From Pseudonocardia sp. HH130630-07 (GTDB lineage Bacteria > Actinomycetota > Actinomycetes > Mycobacteriales > Pseudonocardiaceae), in the NCBI RefSeq assembly GCF_001698125.1, contig NZ_CP013854.1, forward strand, positions 868,001 to 932,000: a stretch of DNA of 64,000 bases, in the 5' to 3' direction. The position numbers and the translations under genes are program-made. Of the stretch, positions 35,116-43,979 are shown piece by piece; the stretch's first letter is position 1, and each line of letters opens with the position of its first letter. The notes under the pieces are model-generated. The model made no database searches. It was given only the letters and a program-made list of their open reading frames with translations, and had not been told where the DNA came from.

Positions 35116-35715
35116 TCAGGCGGGCCGGGCCCCCGGCCGGAGGATCCGGCGCGCCACGGCGGCCGTCCCGGCGACCGCGACGGCGAGCACCAGCCCGGCG
35201 AGCATCGACAGCAGCGGGTCGCCGTGGGTGATCGGCCCGAGGAGCACACCCATACCGGTCATCCAGGCGCTCCACAGCAGCGAGCTGGCCACGGTCGCGG
35301 GCAGGAACGCGCGCAGCGGCAGCCGGACCCGGCCGGCCGCCGTCACGCTCGCCAGGCGGCCGCCGGGCAGCAGCCGGGTCGCGACCAGGGCGACGATCGG
35401 CCGCCGGTGCAGGTGCCGGCGGACCCAGGCGCCGATCCCGTGGTCGCGCCGGCCGGGGCGCAGCAGCGCGGTCGAGGACCGGCCGGCGCCGTAGAGCAGG
35501 CCGTCCCCGGCCAGCGAACCGACCAGCACCGCGGCGAACAGCGCGAGCACCCGCCACCGGTCACCGTCGGCCACGGCCGTCGCGGTCGCGCTGAACAGGA
35601 CCGGCTCGCTCGGCAGGAACGGCATCGGCCCGTCGCAGATCACCGCCAGCGTCAGCAGCGGGAGCAGCCACGGGCTGTCCAGGACGTACCCGATCAGCGC
35701 GGTCGGGTCGGGCAC
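35116..35715 (-). CDS. DedA-family membrane protein (VTT domain)
   Basis: A 199-residue integral membrane protein. Membrane segments include LLPLLTLAVICDG, VLALFAAVLVGSLAGDGLLYGAG, LPATVASSLLWSAWMTGMGVLL and LLSMLAGLVLAVAVAGTAAVA. The arginine-rich re-entrant region VALVATRLLPGGRLASVTAAG is the DedA signature. DedA proteins support lipid flipping and envelope homeostasis. The GTG at 35715 follows CGGAGA. It lies between two related LuxR-type regulators, which may control it. The 34964-35115 gap on its downstream side holds no recognisable gene. Confidence 0.82.
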   Translation of the reverse strand: MPDPTALIGYVLDSPWLLPLLTLAVICDGPMPFLPSEPVLFSATATAVADGDRWRVLALFAAVLVGSLAGDGLLYGAGRSSTALLRPGRRDHGIGAWVRRHLHRRPIVALVATRLLPGGRLASVTAAGRVRLPLRAFLPATVASSLLWSAWMTGMGVLLGPITHGDPLLSMLAGLVLAVAVAGTAAVARRILRPGARPA

Positions 35716-35811
35716 GGGCGTCTCCGGTGGGGAGCGTCGGACGGGTCCGGCCCCGAGTCTGCCCCGGTACCGTGACCGGATCGAGACCGGGGGTGCTCGG
35801 CGGGGGTCCGC

Positions 35812-36474
35812 TCAGTCGGTCAGGCCCTGCTCGATGGCGTAGCGGACGAGCTGGCTGCGGTTGTGCAGCTGCAGCTTGCGCAGCGTGTTCTGCACGTGGC
35901 TCTCCACCGTCCGGTGCGAGACGACGAGCCTGGCGGCGATCTGCTTCGCGGTCATCCCCTTCGCGACCAGGCGCAGCACCTCGGTCTCGCGCTCGGTCAG
36001 CGCCGGGACGGCCGGTGCGCCGTCGGCGGGGCGCGGCGCGTCGGCCAGGCGCCGGTACTCCCCCAGCACCAGCCCGGCGAGCCCCGGCGTGAACACCGCG
36101 ACGCCGCGGGCGGTCCGCCGGATCGCCTCCAGCAGCTCCTCGGCCCCCGCGGACTTGACCAGGTACCCGAGCGCGCCCGCCTTGACCGCCTCCAGCACGT
36201 CGGCGTGCTCGCCGGAGGCGGAGAGCACCAGCACCCGGGACTCCGGGGAGCCCTGCGCGATCCCGGCGATGGCCTCGACCCCGGAGGTCCGGCCCAGGTT
36301 CAGGTCCATGAGGACGACGTCGGGCCGGACCGTGCCCGCGATCCGGACCGCCGACGGGGCGTCCGACGCGGTCGCCACGACCTCCAGCCCGCGCTCGGCC
36401 AGGTCCCGGGCGACGCCGTCGCGCCAGATCGGGTGGTCGTCGACCACCATCACCCGGATCGCCGGATCGCTCAT
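35812..36474 (-). CDS. NarL/LuxR-type response regulator
   Basis: A 220-residue response regulator. Receiver: acidic pair in VMVVDDHPIWRDGV, phospho-acceptor Asp in VVLMDLNLGRTSG, Lys in YLVKSAG. Output: NarL-type helix-turn-helix ALTERETEVLRLVAKGMTAKQIAARLVVSHRTVESHVQ. Its ATG at 36474 overlaps the kinase stop by four bases (ATGA), so the kinase at 36471-37664 is its cognate partner. A longer frame to 36504 is rejected for this reason. The target is unknown; the paralogue at 34346 has a nearly identical output domain. Confidence 0.93.
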   Translation of the reverse strand: MSDPAIRVMVVDDHPIWRDGVARDLAERGLEVVATASDAPSAVRIAGTVRPDVVLMDLNLGRTSGVEAIAGIAQGSPESRVLVLSASGEHADVLEAVKAGALGYLVKSAGAEELLEAIRRTARGVAVFTPGLAGLVLGEYRRLADAPRPADGAPAVPALTERETEVLRLVAKGMTAKQIAARLVVSHRTVESHVQNTLRKLQLHNRSQLVRYAIEQGLTD

Positions 36475-37664
36475 GCCGTCCCCCTGTCCAGCCGGATCAC
36501 CCATTCAGTACCCAGGTCCGGCCCGGTGTCCAGCCGCAGCGTGCCGCCGATGTCCTCGACCCGGCCGCGGATCGAGCGCGACACCCCCATCCGGCCCTCG
36601 GCCTCGGCCTCGGCGAGGCGGCCGTCCGGGATGCCGGGGCCGTCGTCGCGCACGCTCACCTCGATCGCGCCGGCCAGCTCCTCGACCAGGACCCAGGCGT
36701 GCGCGTCCCGGCCGGCGTGCAGGGCGACGTTCGCCAGTGCCGCGCGGACCGCCCCCTCCAGCTCGCCGGCGGCGGTGGCCGCCAGCTCCACGGCGTGCCC
36801 CGGCGCGGACACCGTGACCCGGCCCGACGCCAGCTGCCGCAGGGCCGCCGCGAGGTCCCGGCGGCCGGCCGCGTCGGTCGTCCCCGGGCCGGACAGCAGC
36901 GCCCGCAGCGAGGTCTCCTGCTCCGCCGCCAGCAGGCCGAGCTCGGCCGCACCGCCGCCCAGCTCCGCACCGCGCCGCTGGACGTGCGCGAGCACCTGCA
37001 GCACGCCGTCGTGCACGGCCCGGGTGAGCCGCTCGCGCTCGGCGGCCGCGGCCTGCTCGGCGGCGAGGCGGCGCAGCCGGGCGGCGGCGCGCTCCAGCAC
37101 GAGCGAGCCGTAGCCGACGGTGAGCCCGGCCAGCACCAGCAGCTGGATGTCGCCCAGCTCCAGCGCGCCGAACCGGTCCTTCGACAGCACCAGCGCCACC
37201 GAGATCACCGCCGCGGCGAGCAGCCCGCCCCGGATCCGGAAGGCGACCGCGCAGGCCAGCACCGCACCGGAGGTCCAGATCGAGCCCATGCCGGGGCCGC
37301 CGTCGTCGAGGTGCGCCGTCGTGACGATCCACGGGGTCGTCGCCATCACCGCGACGCAGACGCCGAGATCGGCGAGCGCGAGCCGGCCGCGGACGTCCGG
37401 GGCGCCGGGGAGGCCGCCGAGGTAGCCCCAGGACGTCACCGCCGTCCAGCCGGCCATCACGACCAGGACGCCGATCGCGGCCGCCGGGCTCTCGTAGCCG
37501 GTGCGCAGGTGGTAGAGCGTGACGCCGACGACCGTCACCAGCGTGAGCAGCCGGCAGGCGATGATGCCGCGCCAGAACGGCTCCAGCGGGTGCTCGGTGT
37601 CGACGAGCGTGGCGTCGCGCGCCCGGGACCGGGCCCGCCGCACCGCCCCGGCCGGTGGCGTCAC
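36471..37664 (-). CDS. Sensor histidine kinase (NarX/DesK type, HisKA_3)
   Basis: A 397-residue membrane sensor. Roughly six hydrophobic segments fill the first 200 residues (for example LLTLVTVVGVTLYHL, AIGVLVVMAGWTAVTS, LLAAAVISVALVLS), with hardly any extracytoplasmic loop, so it may sense the membrane itself. The dimerisation helix has the phospho-acceptor His in LTRAVHDGVLQVLAHV. The ATPase domain shows RAALANVALHAG (N box) and VRDDGPGIPDG (G1). The GTG at 37664 overlaps the upstream methyltransferase stop by four bases, and its own stop overlaps the regulator start, so all three are coupled. Confidence 0.88.
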   Translation of the reverse strand: MTPPAGAVRRARSRARDATLVDTEHPLEPFWRGIIACRLLTLVTVVGVTLYHLRTGYESPAAAIGVLVVMAGWTAVTSWGYLGGLPGAPDVRGRLALADLGVCVAVMATTPWIVTTAHLDDGGPGMGSIWTSGAVLACAVAFRIRGGLLAAAVISVALVLSKDRFGALELGDIQLLVLAGLTVGYGSLVLERAAARLRRLAAEQAAAAERERLTRAVHDGVLQVLAHVQRRGAELGGGAAELGLLAAEQETSLRALLSGPGTTDAAGRRDLAAALRQLASGRVTVSAPGHAVELAATAAGELEGAVRAALANVALHAGRDAHAWVLVEELAGAIEVSVRDDGPGIPDGRLAEAEAEGRMGVSRSIRGRVEDIGGTLRLDTGPDLGTEWVIRLDRGTA

Positions 37665-38617
37665 CGCGGTTTGGTGCCGGTGATGAGCGCGTTGTAGAAC
37701 CAGCTGCGCGGCACCACCCGGGACAGGACGTGCTCGTCCAGCCAGGACAGCCGCTGCCAGCCGTGGTAGGCGAACATCGCCCAGTTCCAGCCGAGCTTGC
37801 CGGGCGGGACGGCCGCCTCGAACGTCCGGACCGGCCAGCCCAGCATCGCGGCCGAGAACTCCTCGGTGCCGGCACGCACGCCCTCCGCGCCGGCCCGGCG
37901 CGCGGTGCGCTCCAGGTCGGCGGGGTCGAACGTGTGGATGTCGACGCAGGCCTCCAGCGCCGCGGCCCGGGAGGACTCGTCGAGTTCGGTCTGCGGGCGC
38001 CGCCAGTCCTGCAGCGCGGGCAGCCGGGTGAGCGCGGTGGTGGCCTTCCAGGTCCACTGCCCGAGGGTGCGGGCGTAGGCGTCGCCCACCGTGGTGGGTT
38101 CACCGGCGAAGACGAACCGCCCGCCCGGTTCGAGGACCCGCAGCACCTCGGCGAACGCGGCCTCGACGTCCGGGATGTGGTGCAGCACGGCGTGCCCGAC
38201 GACGAGGTCGAAGCTGTCGTCCGGGAACGGGATGTGCTCGCCGTCGACGACCCGGCCCTCGACGTCGAGCCCCAGCCCCTCGGCGTTGCGGGTGGCGGCC
38301 GCGACCATCCCCGGGGACAGGTCGGTGACGACCCCCCGCTCGGCGACCCCGGCCTGCATGAGGTTGAGCAGGAAGAACCCGGTGCCGCTGCCGAGCTCCA
38401 GCGCGCGCAGGTACGGGCGGCCGTCCCACGGGGCGGCGGCCCGGAACCGGCCGGCGGCGTAGTCGATGCAGCGCTCGTCGTAGCTGATCGACCACTTCTC
38501 GTCGTAGGTGCCGGCCTCCCAGTCGTGGTAGAGGACGTTCGCGAGTTTCGGGTCGTGCCGGGCGGCCTCGACCTGCTCGGCGGTGGCGTGCGGGGTGGGC
38601 GCCGGGTCCGAACTCAT
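37661..38617 (-). CDS. SAM-dependent methyltransferase in a two-component operon
   Basis: A 318-residue class I methyltransferase. SAM motif I is LRALELGSGTGFFLLNLM, motif II covers VVTDLSPGMVAAATRNA, and SFDLVVGHAVLHHIPD is motif post-II/III. The extended C-terminal part (WTWKATTALTRLPALQDW... and GWNWAMFAYHGWQRLSWLDE) is rich in Trp and probably forms a hydrophobic substrate pocket. Substrate unknown; a lipid or polyketide is plausible. It is the first gene of a unit with the kinase and response regulator, joined by four-base overlaps. The ATG at 38617 is divergent from the Uma2 gene, 62 bp away. Confidence 0.8.
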   Translation of the reverse strand: MSSDPAPTPHATAEQVEAARHDPKLANVLYHDWEAGTYDEKWSISYDERCIDYAAGRFRAAAPWDGRPYLRALELGSGTGFFLLNLMQAGVAERGVVTDLSPGMVAAATRNAEGLGLDVEGRVVDGEHIPFPDDSFDLVVGHAVLHHIPDVEAAFAEVLRVLEPGGRFVFAGEPTTVGDAYARTLGQWTWKATTALTRLPALQDWRRPQTELDESSRAAALEACVDIHTFDPADLERTARRAGAEGVRAGTEEFSAAMLGWPVRTFEAAVPPGKLGWNWAMFAYHGWQRLSWLDEHVLSRVVPRSWFYNALITGTKPR

Positions 38618-38679
38618 GAGCAGGAGTTTCGCAGAACGCCCTGGCCGGAACTGTCGGTGGGCTCGGTCATAGTGCGACC

Positions 38680-39264
38680 ATGAGCACCGTGACGGACCAG
38701 GTGAGCGAGCCGCACCAGCTCGAGCGGCCTGCCGACGGGTGGACGGTCGAGGATCTGGACCGCTGGCCGGAGTCGCAGGTGCGCTACGAGCTGACGGACG
38801 GAGCGCTCACCGTGTCCCCCTCCCCCTCCAACCTCCATCAGAGCGTCTCCGGGCTGCTGTTCGCCCGGCTCGCCGCGGACTGCCCACCCGGACTCGCTGC
38901 TGCGCAGGCGGTCGAGATCCGGTTCGGCCCGCAGCTCACCCGGATCCCGGATCTCGCGGTGGTCCGATCCAGCGAGCCCGGGCGGCACTGGTTCTCCCCG
39001 TCGGAGGTCCTGCTCGCCGTGGAGATCGAGTCCCCCGGCTCCCACGTGGAGGACCGGATCGTGAAACCCGCGCTGTACGCGGGCCACGGCATCGGGTCGT
39101 TCTGGCGGATCGAGCTCGGCCCGATCCGGGCCCGGCGCTACGGCCCGGACCCGGCGGGCGACAGGTACCGCGAGCTCGACTGCCCGGTCGACCGGCTCGT
39201 CGCCGACCGGCCGTTCGCCGTCGACGTCGCGCTGCGGGACCTGCTGCCCGCCTGGGCCCGCTGA
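38680..39264 (+). CDS. Uma2-family (PD-(D/E)XK fold) protein
   Basis: A 194-residue protein of the Uma2 (DUF820) family, with a restriction-endonuclease-like core. Key positions are visible: Glu in RYELTDGALTVSPSP, Asp in RIPDLAVV, the ExE in AVEIESPGS and Lys in IVKPALYAGHGI. These expand greatly in cyanobacteria and some actinobacteria. Nuclease activity has not generally been proven. The ATG at 38680 lies after a TAGTGC hexamer four bases upstream and no ribosome site is seen. It converges on the enoyl-CoA hydratase gene. Confidence 0.82.
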   Translation: MSTVTDQVSEPHQLERPADGWTVEDLDRWPESQVRYELTDGALTVSPSPSNLHQSVSGLLFARLAADCPPGLAAAQAVEIRFGPQLTRIPDLAVVRSSEPGRHWFSPSEVLLAVEIESPGSHVEDRIVKPALYAGHGIGSFWRIELGPIRARRYGPDPAGDRYRELDCPVDRLVADRPFAVDVALRDLLPAWAR

Positions 39265-39295
39265 CCCGGCCGGCCCGGCGGCCACGGGGTGGGCC

Positions 39296-40075
39296 TCAGC
39301 GGCCGGTGAAGGTCGCCTTGCCGGGCCCGTTCTCCACGAAGCTCGCCATGCCGGTCCGCGCGTCGTCGGAGGCGAACACCCCGGCGAAGAGCTCGGACTC
39401 GATGTCGAGGCCGGTCCGCAGGTCGGTGTCGAGGCCGTTGTCGATCGCCTTCTTCGCCGCCGCGTAGGCCAGTGCGGGGCCGGAGGTGAACTGGGCCGCC
39501 CAGGCCACCGCGCGGGCGTAGACCTCGTCCGCCCCGACGACCTCGTCGACCAGCCCGATCGCGAGCGCCTCGTCGGCGGGCACCATCCGGCCGGTGTAGA
39601 TCAGGTCCTTGGTCCGGCTCGGCCCGATCAGCCGCGCGGTGCGCTGGGTCCCGCCGCCGCCGGGGAAGATGCCGAGCAGGATCTCCGGGAACCCGAGCTT
39701 GACGTTGTCCCCGGCGATCCGCCGGTCGGCGCCCAGCACGACCTCGAGCCCGCCGCCGAGCGCGTACCCGGTGACCGCGGCGACGGTCGGCTTCGGGATC
39801 GTCGAGATCGCCCCGAGCCCGGCGGACAGCCTGCGGGCCACCGGCGCCATGTCGGCGTAGGACATCGACGCCATCTCCTTGACGTCCGCACCCGCCGCGA
39901 AGGTCTTCTCCCCGCCGTACACGACCACGGCGCGCACGTCGGCCCGGGTGGCCGCCTCGCCGGCCACCTCCAGCAGCTCGCCCTGGATCTGGCGGTTCAG
40001 GGCGTTCATCGGCGGGCGGTCGATCCGGATCGTCCCGACGCCGGCGTCCACGGACAGGCTCACGAATTCGGTCAC
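39296..40075 (-). CDS. Enoyl-CoA hydratase / isomerase family protein
   Basis: A 259-residue crotonase-fold enzyme that adds water to 2-enoyl-CoA. The CoA oxyanion loop is AAGADVKEMASM. The two catalytic Glu residues of true hydratases are in place: GYALGGGLEVVLGADRRIA and FPEILLGIFPGGGGTQR. AKKAIDNG and the C-terminal FVENGPGKATFTGR agree with EchA-type proteins. It would act in beta-oxidation or branched-chain catabolism. The GTG at 40075 lies 7 bp behind TAGGGT. The ABC ATPase gene ends 20 bp upstream on the same strand but the enzyme probably has its own start. Confidence 0.88.
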   Translation of the reverse strand: MTEFVSLSVDAGVGTIRIDRPPMNALNRQIQGELLEVAGEAATRADVRAVVVYGGEKTFAAGADVKEMASMSYADMAPVARRLSAGLGAISTIPKPTVAAVTGYALGGGLEVVLGADRRIAGDNVKLGFPEILLGIFPGGGGTQRTARLIGPSRTKDLIYTGRMVPADEALAIGLVDEVVGADEVYARAVAWAAQFTSGPALAYAAAKKAIDNGLDTDLRTGLDIESELFAGVFASDDARTGMASFVENGPGKATFTGR

Positions 40076-40082
40076 GCGGGCG

Positions 40083-40088
40083 ACCCTA
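40083..40088 (-). promoter_or_regulatory. -10 hexamer TAGGGT of the enoyl-CoA hydratase gene
   Basis: Minus-strand TAGGGT ends 7 bp before the GTG at 40075. The hexamer lies just before the ABC ATPase stop codon. Confidence 0.5.
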
Positions 40089-40095
40089 ACCCGGT

Positions 40096-40959
40096 TCAGG
40101 CGCTCCGGTAGGCGGTGAACCGGCCACCGGCCCGGCGTTCCACGGTCAGCGCCAGACCGAAGGTCTCCGACAGCGGGCCCGAGGTCATCACGTCGTCGAG
40201 CAGGCCGGCCGCGACGACCTTCCCGTCGCGCAGCAGCATCCCGTGCGTGTAGTTCGGCGGGATCTCCTCGACGTGGTGGGTGACCAGCACCGACGCCGGG
40301 GCGTAGGGGTCGTCGGCCAGGTCCGCGAGCCGCCCGACCAGGTCCTCGCGCCCGCCGAGGTCGAGACCGGCGGCGGGCTCGTCGAGCAGCAGCAGCTCCG
40401 GGTCGGTCATCAGTGCCCGGGCGATGAGCGTGCGCTTGCGCTCGCCCTCGGACAGCGTGCCGTAGGCACGGTCGGCCAGCCCGCCCATCCCGAGCTGCTC
40501 CAGCAGCTGCCGCGCGCGGCCGGTGTCGGTGCTCTCGTACTCCTCGCGCCAGCGGCCGAGCACGCCGTAGCCGGCGGAGACGACGACGTCGGCGACCTGC
40601 TCGTCGCCGGGGATCCGGACGCCGAGGTTGGCCGAGGTCAGCCCGATCCGCGGGCGCAGCTCGAACACGTTGACCCGGCCCATCCGTTCGCCGAGGACGT
40701 GCACCAGACCCGACGTCGGGTGCAGCTCGGCACCGGCGAGACGCAGCAGCGTCGTCTTGCCGGCGCCGTTGGGGCCGAGCACGACCCAGCGCTCGTCGAG
40801 CTCGACCCGCCAGTCCACGGCGTCGAGCAGGGTGGTGGGACCGCGACGGACGGTCGCGCCGTCCATCCCGATCACCAGGTCCTCGTCGTCGATCGGGCTG
40901 CCGGTCGGGGAGGTGATCTCTGTGACGCCGTTCGCGTGCGGGAGTCCGGGGGAAGACAC
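40096..40959 (-). CDS. ABC transporter ATP-binding protein
   Basis: A stand-alone ABC ATPase of about 287 residues. Walker A: VVLGPNGAGKTTLLRLAG. Signature: YGTLSEGERKRTLIARAL. Walker B: ELLLLDEPAAGLDLGG. Switch His in VLVTHHVEEIPP. No permease gene is adjacent, so it may serve a distant transporter or act in a non-transport role. VFELRPRIGLTSANLGVRI is the Q-loop region. The start is uncertain: the GTG at 40959 is chosen, but an ATG at 40866 (MDGATVRRG) would begin right at the domain. It is divergent from glgX, the two starts being about 20 bp apart. Confidence 0.8.
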   Translation of the reverse strand: MSSPGLPHANGVTEITSPTGSPIDDEDLVIGMDGATVRRGPTTLLDAVDWRVELDERWVVLGPNGAGKTTLLRLAGAELHPTSGLVHVLGERMGRVNVFELRPRIGLTSANLGVRIPGDEQVADVVVSAGYGVLGRWREEYESTDTGRARQLLEQLGMGGLADRAYGTLSEGERKRTLIARALMTDPELLLLDEPAAGLDLGGREDLVGRLADLADDPYAPASVLVTHHVEEIPPNYTHGMLLRDGKVVAAGLLDDVMTSGPLSETFGLALTVERRAGGRFTAYRSA

Positions 40960-40964
40960 CCCCC

Positions 40965-40970
40965 TATCCT
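40965..40970 (+). promoter_or_regulatory. -10 hexamer TATCCT of leaderless glgX
   Basis: TATCCT ends 8 bp before the GTG at 40979, with no ribosome site. It lies between divergent starts. Confidence 0.5.
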
Positions 40971-40978
40971 GGCCGACC

Positions 40979-42988
40979 GTGCCTGTCTTCCCTCTCGGTG
41001 CCCACCCCGACGACCACGGGACCCGCTTCGCGGTCGCCTCCACCAGCGCGGAGACCATCGAGGTCTGCCTGGTCGACGGCGAACCCGGGGCGCTCACCGA
41101 GCGCCGGGTCGAGCTGTGCGAACACACCTTCGGCGTCTGGCACGGGCACGTGCCCGGCGTCCGCGCCGGCCAGCGCTACGGGTTCCGCGCGCACGGGCCC
41201 TACCGGCCGTTCGACGGTCTGCGCAGCAACCCGCACAAGATCCTCGTCGACCCGTACGCGCGGCAGGTGACCGGCTCGGTGACCGACGTGGTCGCCGCCC
41301 GCGGCTGGCACGGCGACCCCATGTCCGGACGGCCGAGCACGGTGGACTCGCTCGGCAGCGTGCCGCTGTCGGTCGTCACCGGTGGCGAGCCGGGCCCGCG
41401 CCCGCCGCGACCGGACGTGCCGTGGTCGGAGACCGTCGTCTCCGAGCTGCACGTCCGCGGCTGGACGCGGCTGCACCCCGAGGTGCCCGAGCCGCACCGG
41501 GGCACCTACCTCGGCCTGGCCCACCCGGCCGTCGTCGCGCACCTGCAGCGCACCGGGATCACCGCCGTCGAGCTGCTGCCGGTCCAGGCGAGCGCCCCCG
41601 AGCCGTCGCTGCTGGAGCGGGGCGCGTCGAACTACTGGGGCTACGCCACCCTCGGGTTCCTCGCCCCGCACCCCGGCTACGCGGCCGTCCCGGGCAACGA
41701 GCGCGTCGAGTTCCGCTACCTGGTCGACACCCTGCACGCGGCCGGGATCGAGGTCATCTGCGACATCGTGCCCAACCACACCTGCGAGGGCGGGGTCGGC
41801 GGCACCACGCTGTCCTACCGCGGGCTGGACGCCCCGGCGTACTACTCGCTGGGTGGCTCCGGGCACGACGCGGACATCACCGGCACCGGCAACACCCTCG
41901 ACGCCGGCTCGCCGACGGTGATCCGGCTGGTCTGCGACGCGATGCGGCACTGGGTGCACGCCTACGGCGTCGACGGGTTCCGGATCGACCTCGCCTCGGT
42001 GCTGGGCCGGCCGCGCTCGGGACCGTTCTCCCCGGACTCGGCTCTGCTCACCGCGATCGCCCAGGACCCGACGCTGTCGACCTGCAAGCTCATCGCCGAG
42101 CCGTGGGACGCGACCGGCGAGGGCTACCGGGTCGGCGGGTTCGGCGTCGCCTGGTCGGAGTGGAACGGCCGCTACCGCGACGCCGTGCGCGACTTCTGGC
42201 GCGGCCACGGCGGCGTCGCCGAGCTCGCGTCCCGGCTGACCGGCAGCTCCGACATCTACGCGCTGTCCGGGCGCCGGCCGTGGGCGTCGGTCAACTTCGT
42301 CACCGCGCACGACGGCTTCACACTGCGCGATCTCGTCTCCTACGAGCGCAAGCACAACGAGGGCAACGGCGAGAACAACCGGGACGGCACCGACGACAAC
42401 CGGTCGCAGAACCTCGGCGTCGAGGGCGAGACCGACGACGCGGGCGTCCGCACCGCCCGGCTCGCGACCGCGCGGGCGATGATGGCGACCCTGCTGCTGT
42501 CGATCGGCACGCCGATGATCACCGGCGGCGACGAGCGCTGGCGCACCCAGGGCGGGAACAACAACGCCTACTGCCGCGACGACGAGACGTCCTGGGTGGA
42601 CTGGACGGCCACCGACGAGACCGCGGCCATGGAGGCGTTCACCGCCCGGGTCGCGGCGCTGCGCCGGGAGTCACCGGTGCTGCACCGCGACCAGTTCTAC
42701 GTCGACGGCGAGGTGCTCTGGTGGGACCCGTCCGGGCGGCCGATGGAGCCGGGCGACTGGCACGACGGCGGCCGGCAGACCCTCGTCGTGCTGCTCGCCG
42801 ACTACTGGCTGCTGCTGCTGCACGCCGGGGCGGGGCCGGTGGACTGCCGGCTGCCGACCGAGCACGGCTTCGACCCGGTGCTGGACTCGACCACCGACGA
42901 CGGCGCGCCCGCCGACCCCGGCGCCCTCCCGGCCGGCGGGACGGTCGTCCTGCCCCCGCGCTCGGTGCAGCTGTTCCGCAGCCGCTGA
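40979..42988 (+). CDS. glgX: Glycogen debranching enzyme GlgX
   Basis: A GH13 isoamylase-type enzyme (669 residues) that cuts alpha-1,6 branches of phosphorylase-trimmed glucan. An N-terminal CBM48-like domain (VWHGHVPGVRAGQRYGFRAHGPY) is followed by the catalytic barrel with DIVPNHT, the nucleophile Asp in DGFRIDLASVLGR, the acid/base Glu in LIAEPWDATGEGYRVGGF, and FVTAHDGFTLRDLVSYERKHNEGNGE, a stretch specific to GlgX/TreX. The GTG at 40979 lies 8 bp behind TATCCT. The frame is open to 40628, over the ABC gene. It is the first of the glucan genes clustered in the right half of the window, acting with GlgP. Confidence 0.94.
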   Translation: MPVFPLGAHPDDHGTRFAVASTSAETIEVCLVDGEPGALTERRVELCEHTFGVWHGHVPGVRAGQRYGFRAHGPYRPFDGLRSNPHKILVDPYARQVTGSVTDVVAARGWHGDPMSGRPSTVDSLGSVPLSVVTGGEPGPRPPRPDVPWSETVVSELHVRGWTRLHPEVPEPHRGTYLGLAHPAVVAHLQRTGITAVELLPVQASAPEPSLLERGASNYWGYATLGFLAPHPGYAAVPGNERVEFRYLVDTLHAAGIEVICDIVPNHTCEGGVGGTTLSYRGLDAPAYYSLGGSGHDADITGTGNTLDAGSPTVIRLVCDAMRHWVHAYGVDGFRIDLASVLGRPRSGPFSPDSALLTAIAQDPTLSTCKLIAEPWDATGEGYRVGGFGVAWSEWNGRYRDAVRDFWRGHGGVAELASRLTGSSDIYALSGRRPWASVNFVTAHDGFTLRDLVSYERKHNEGNGENNRDGTDDNRSQNLGVEGETDDAGVRTARLATARAMMATLLLSIGTPMITGGDERWRTQGGNNNAYCRDDETSWVDWTATDETAAMEAFTARVAALRRESPVLHRDQFYVDGEVLWWDPSGRPMEPGDWHDGGRQTLVVLLADYWLLLLHAGAGPVDCRLPTEHGFDPVLDSTTDDGAPADPGALPAGGTVVLPPRSVQLFRSR

Positions 42989-43129
42989 CCGGGTGTGGCC
43001 GGGCCCACCCCGGATCCGATACGTGACGAAACGCTGCCCCGAAAGGGCGTAGTTCATTCGTATGTGTGACGCACCGTCGGGCCTGGGCGATGGGATGGGT
43101 GCCGTTGCATCCGTCGAATCGGGGAGTCC

Positions 43130-43939
43130 GTGCACATCGGAACGCTGATCCACCCGGGCCGGGCCGCCGCCGTGCTGGTCGCCGCCGTCGCCGTGCTCGT
43201 CCCGGCCGCCGCGACCGCGCAGGCCGCACCGGTGCCGCCGGTCCCGCCGCCACCGCCGCCCGCGGCGGAGGCCGCGCCCGTCCCGGGCGAGCCGGCCCCG
43301 GCCCCGGTCCCGCCGGGCCCGGTCCGCGACCTGGTGCTGGCCCCGGTGCCGGGCGGCGGCGCCCGCGGGATCGCCGTCGAGGCGCGGTGGGCACCGCCGT
43401 CCGGGCACGGGGACGCCTCCCCCACCGGGTACGCCGTGGAGATCACCGACGTCAACGGCGCCCGGCTGCTCGGCGAGACGACCGAGGAGACCCGGAGCGG
43501 CCCGGTCTACGTCGACTACTGCCGGGCCCCGATCACCGCGACCGTGCGCGCGCTGCTCCCGGGCCCGGACGGCACGCCGGTGCCCGGCCCCGCGGTGACC
43601 GCCTCCGCGGGTTCGGACACGACCTGCGTGATCCACATGTCGATCACCGCCGAGCAGACCGCGCCGGGGACGCTGACCGTCCTCGCCACCCGCGAGCAGC
43701 CGATCGACCCCTACGTCTCCGGGCCGTGCGAGCTGACGGTGGACGGCGCCGCGGCGGCGTCGGGCACCTGCGGCGGGCAGGCCGACACCGTGCTGACCGC
43801 CGAGGGACTGGCCCCCGGGCCGCACGAGCTGGTCCTGACCACGACGTCACCGCGCGGCGTCGAGCACGTCGCCACCGCGTCGGCGACCGTCACCGAGCAG
43901 GCGCCGGCCCCCGCACCGGCGCCGGCGCCCGCGGCCTGA
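43130..43939 (+). CDS. Secreted hypothetical protein with Pro/Ala-rich arms
   Basis: A 269-residue exported protein. It opens with a signal peptide (GRAAAVLVAAVAVLVPAAATAQAA, cleavage likely near AQA-AP), then a Pro/Ala linker (VPPVPPPPPPAAEAAP), a fibronectin-III-like beta domain starting GPVRDLVLAPVPGGGARGIAVEARWAPPSG, and a second beta domain with paired cysteines (CELTVDG, GTCGG). The tail is again Pro/Ala (APAPAPAPAPAA). No enzyme motif is seen, so a surface or wall-associated role is the most that can be inferred. The GTG at 43130 follows GGGGAG. The 42989-43129 gap before it is AT-richer than average and probably holds its promoter. Confidence 0.7.
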   Translation: MHIGTLIHPGRAAAVLVAAVAVLVPAAATAQAAPVPPVPPPPPPAAEAAPVPGEPAPAPVPPGPVRDLVLAPVPGGGARGIAVEARWAPPSGHGDASPTGYAVEITDVNGARLLGETTEETRSGPVYVDYCRAPITATVRALLPGPDGTPVPGPAVTASAGSDTTCVIHMSITAEQTAPGTLTVLATREQPIDPYVSGPCELTVDGAAAASGTCGGQADTVLTAEGLAPGPHELVLTTTSPRGVEHVATASATVTEQAPAPAPAPAPAA

Positions 43940-43947
43940 TCCCGGGA

Positions 43948-43973
43948 GCCGCCGCACCGGGTGGTGCGGCGGC
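43948..43973. terminator. Hairpin between convergent genes
   Basis: Perfect 11-bp arms GCCGCCGCACC (43948-43958) and its complement (43963-43973), with a GGGT loop, between the secreted-protein gene and glgP, which converge. Probably terminates both. Confidence 0.65.
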
Positions 43974-43979
43974 GACCGG

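Noticed and set aside
34346..36474. Three-component system of the two LuxR regulators with one kinase
   Set aside because: The 34346 regulator lacks the Mg-binding acidic pair and has no coupling to the kinase gene, so phosphotransfer to it is unsupported.
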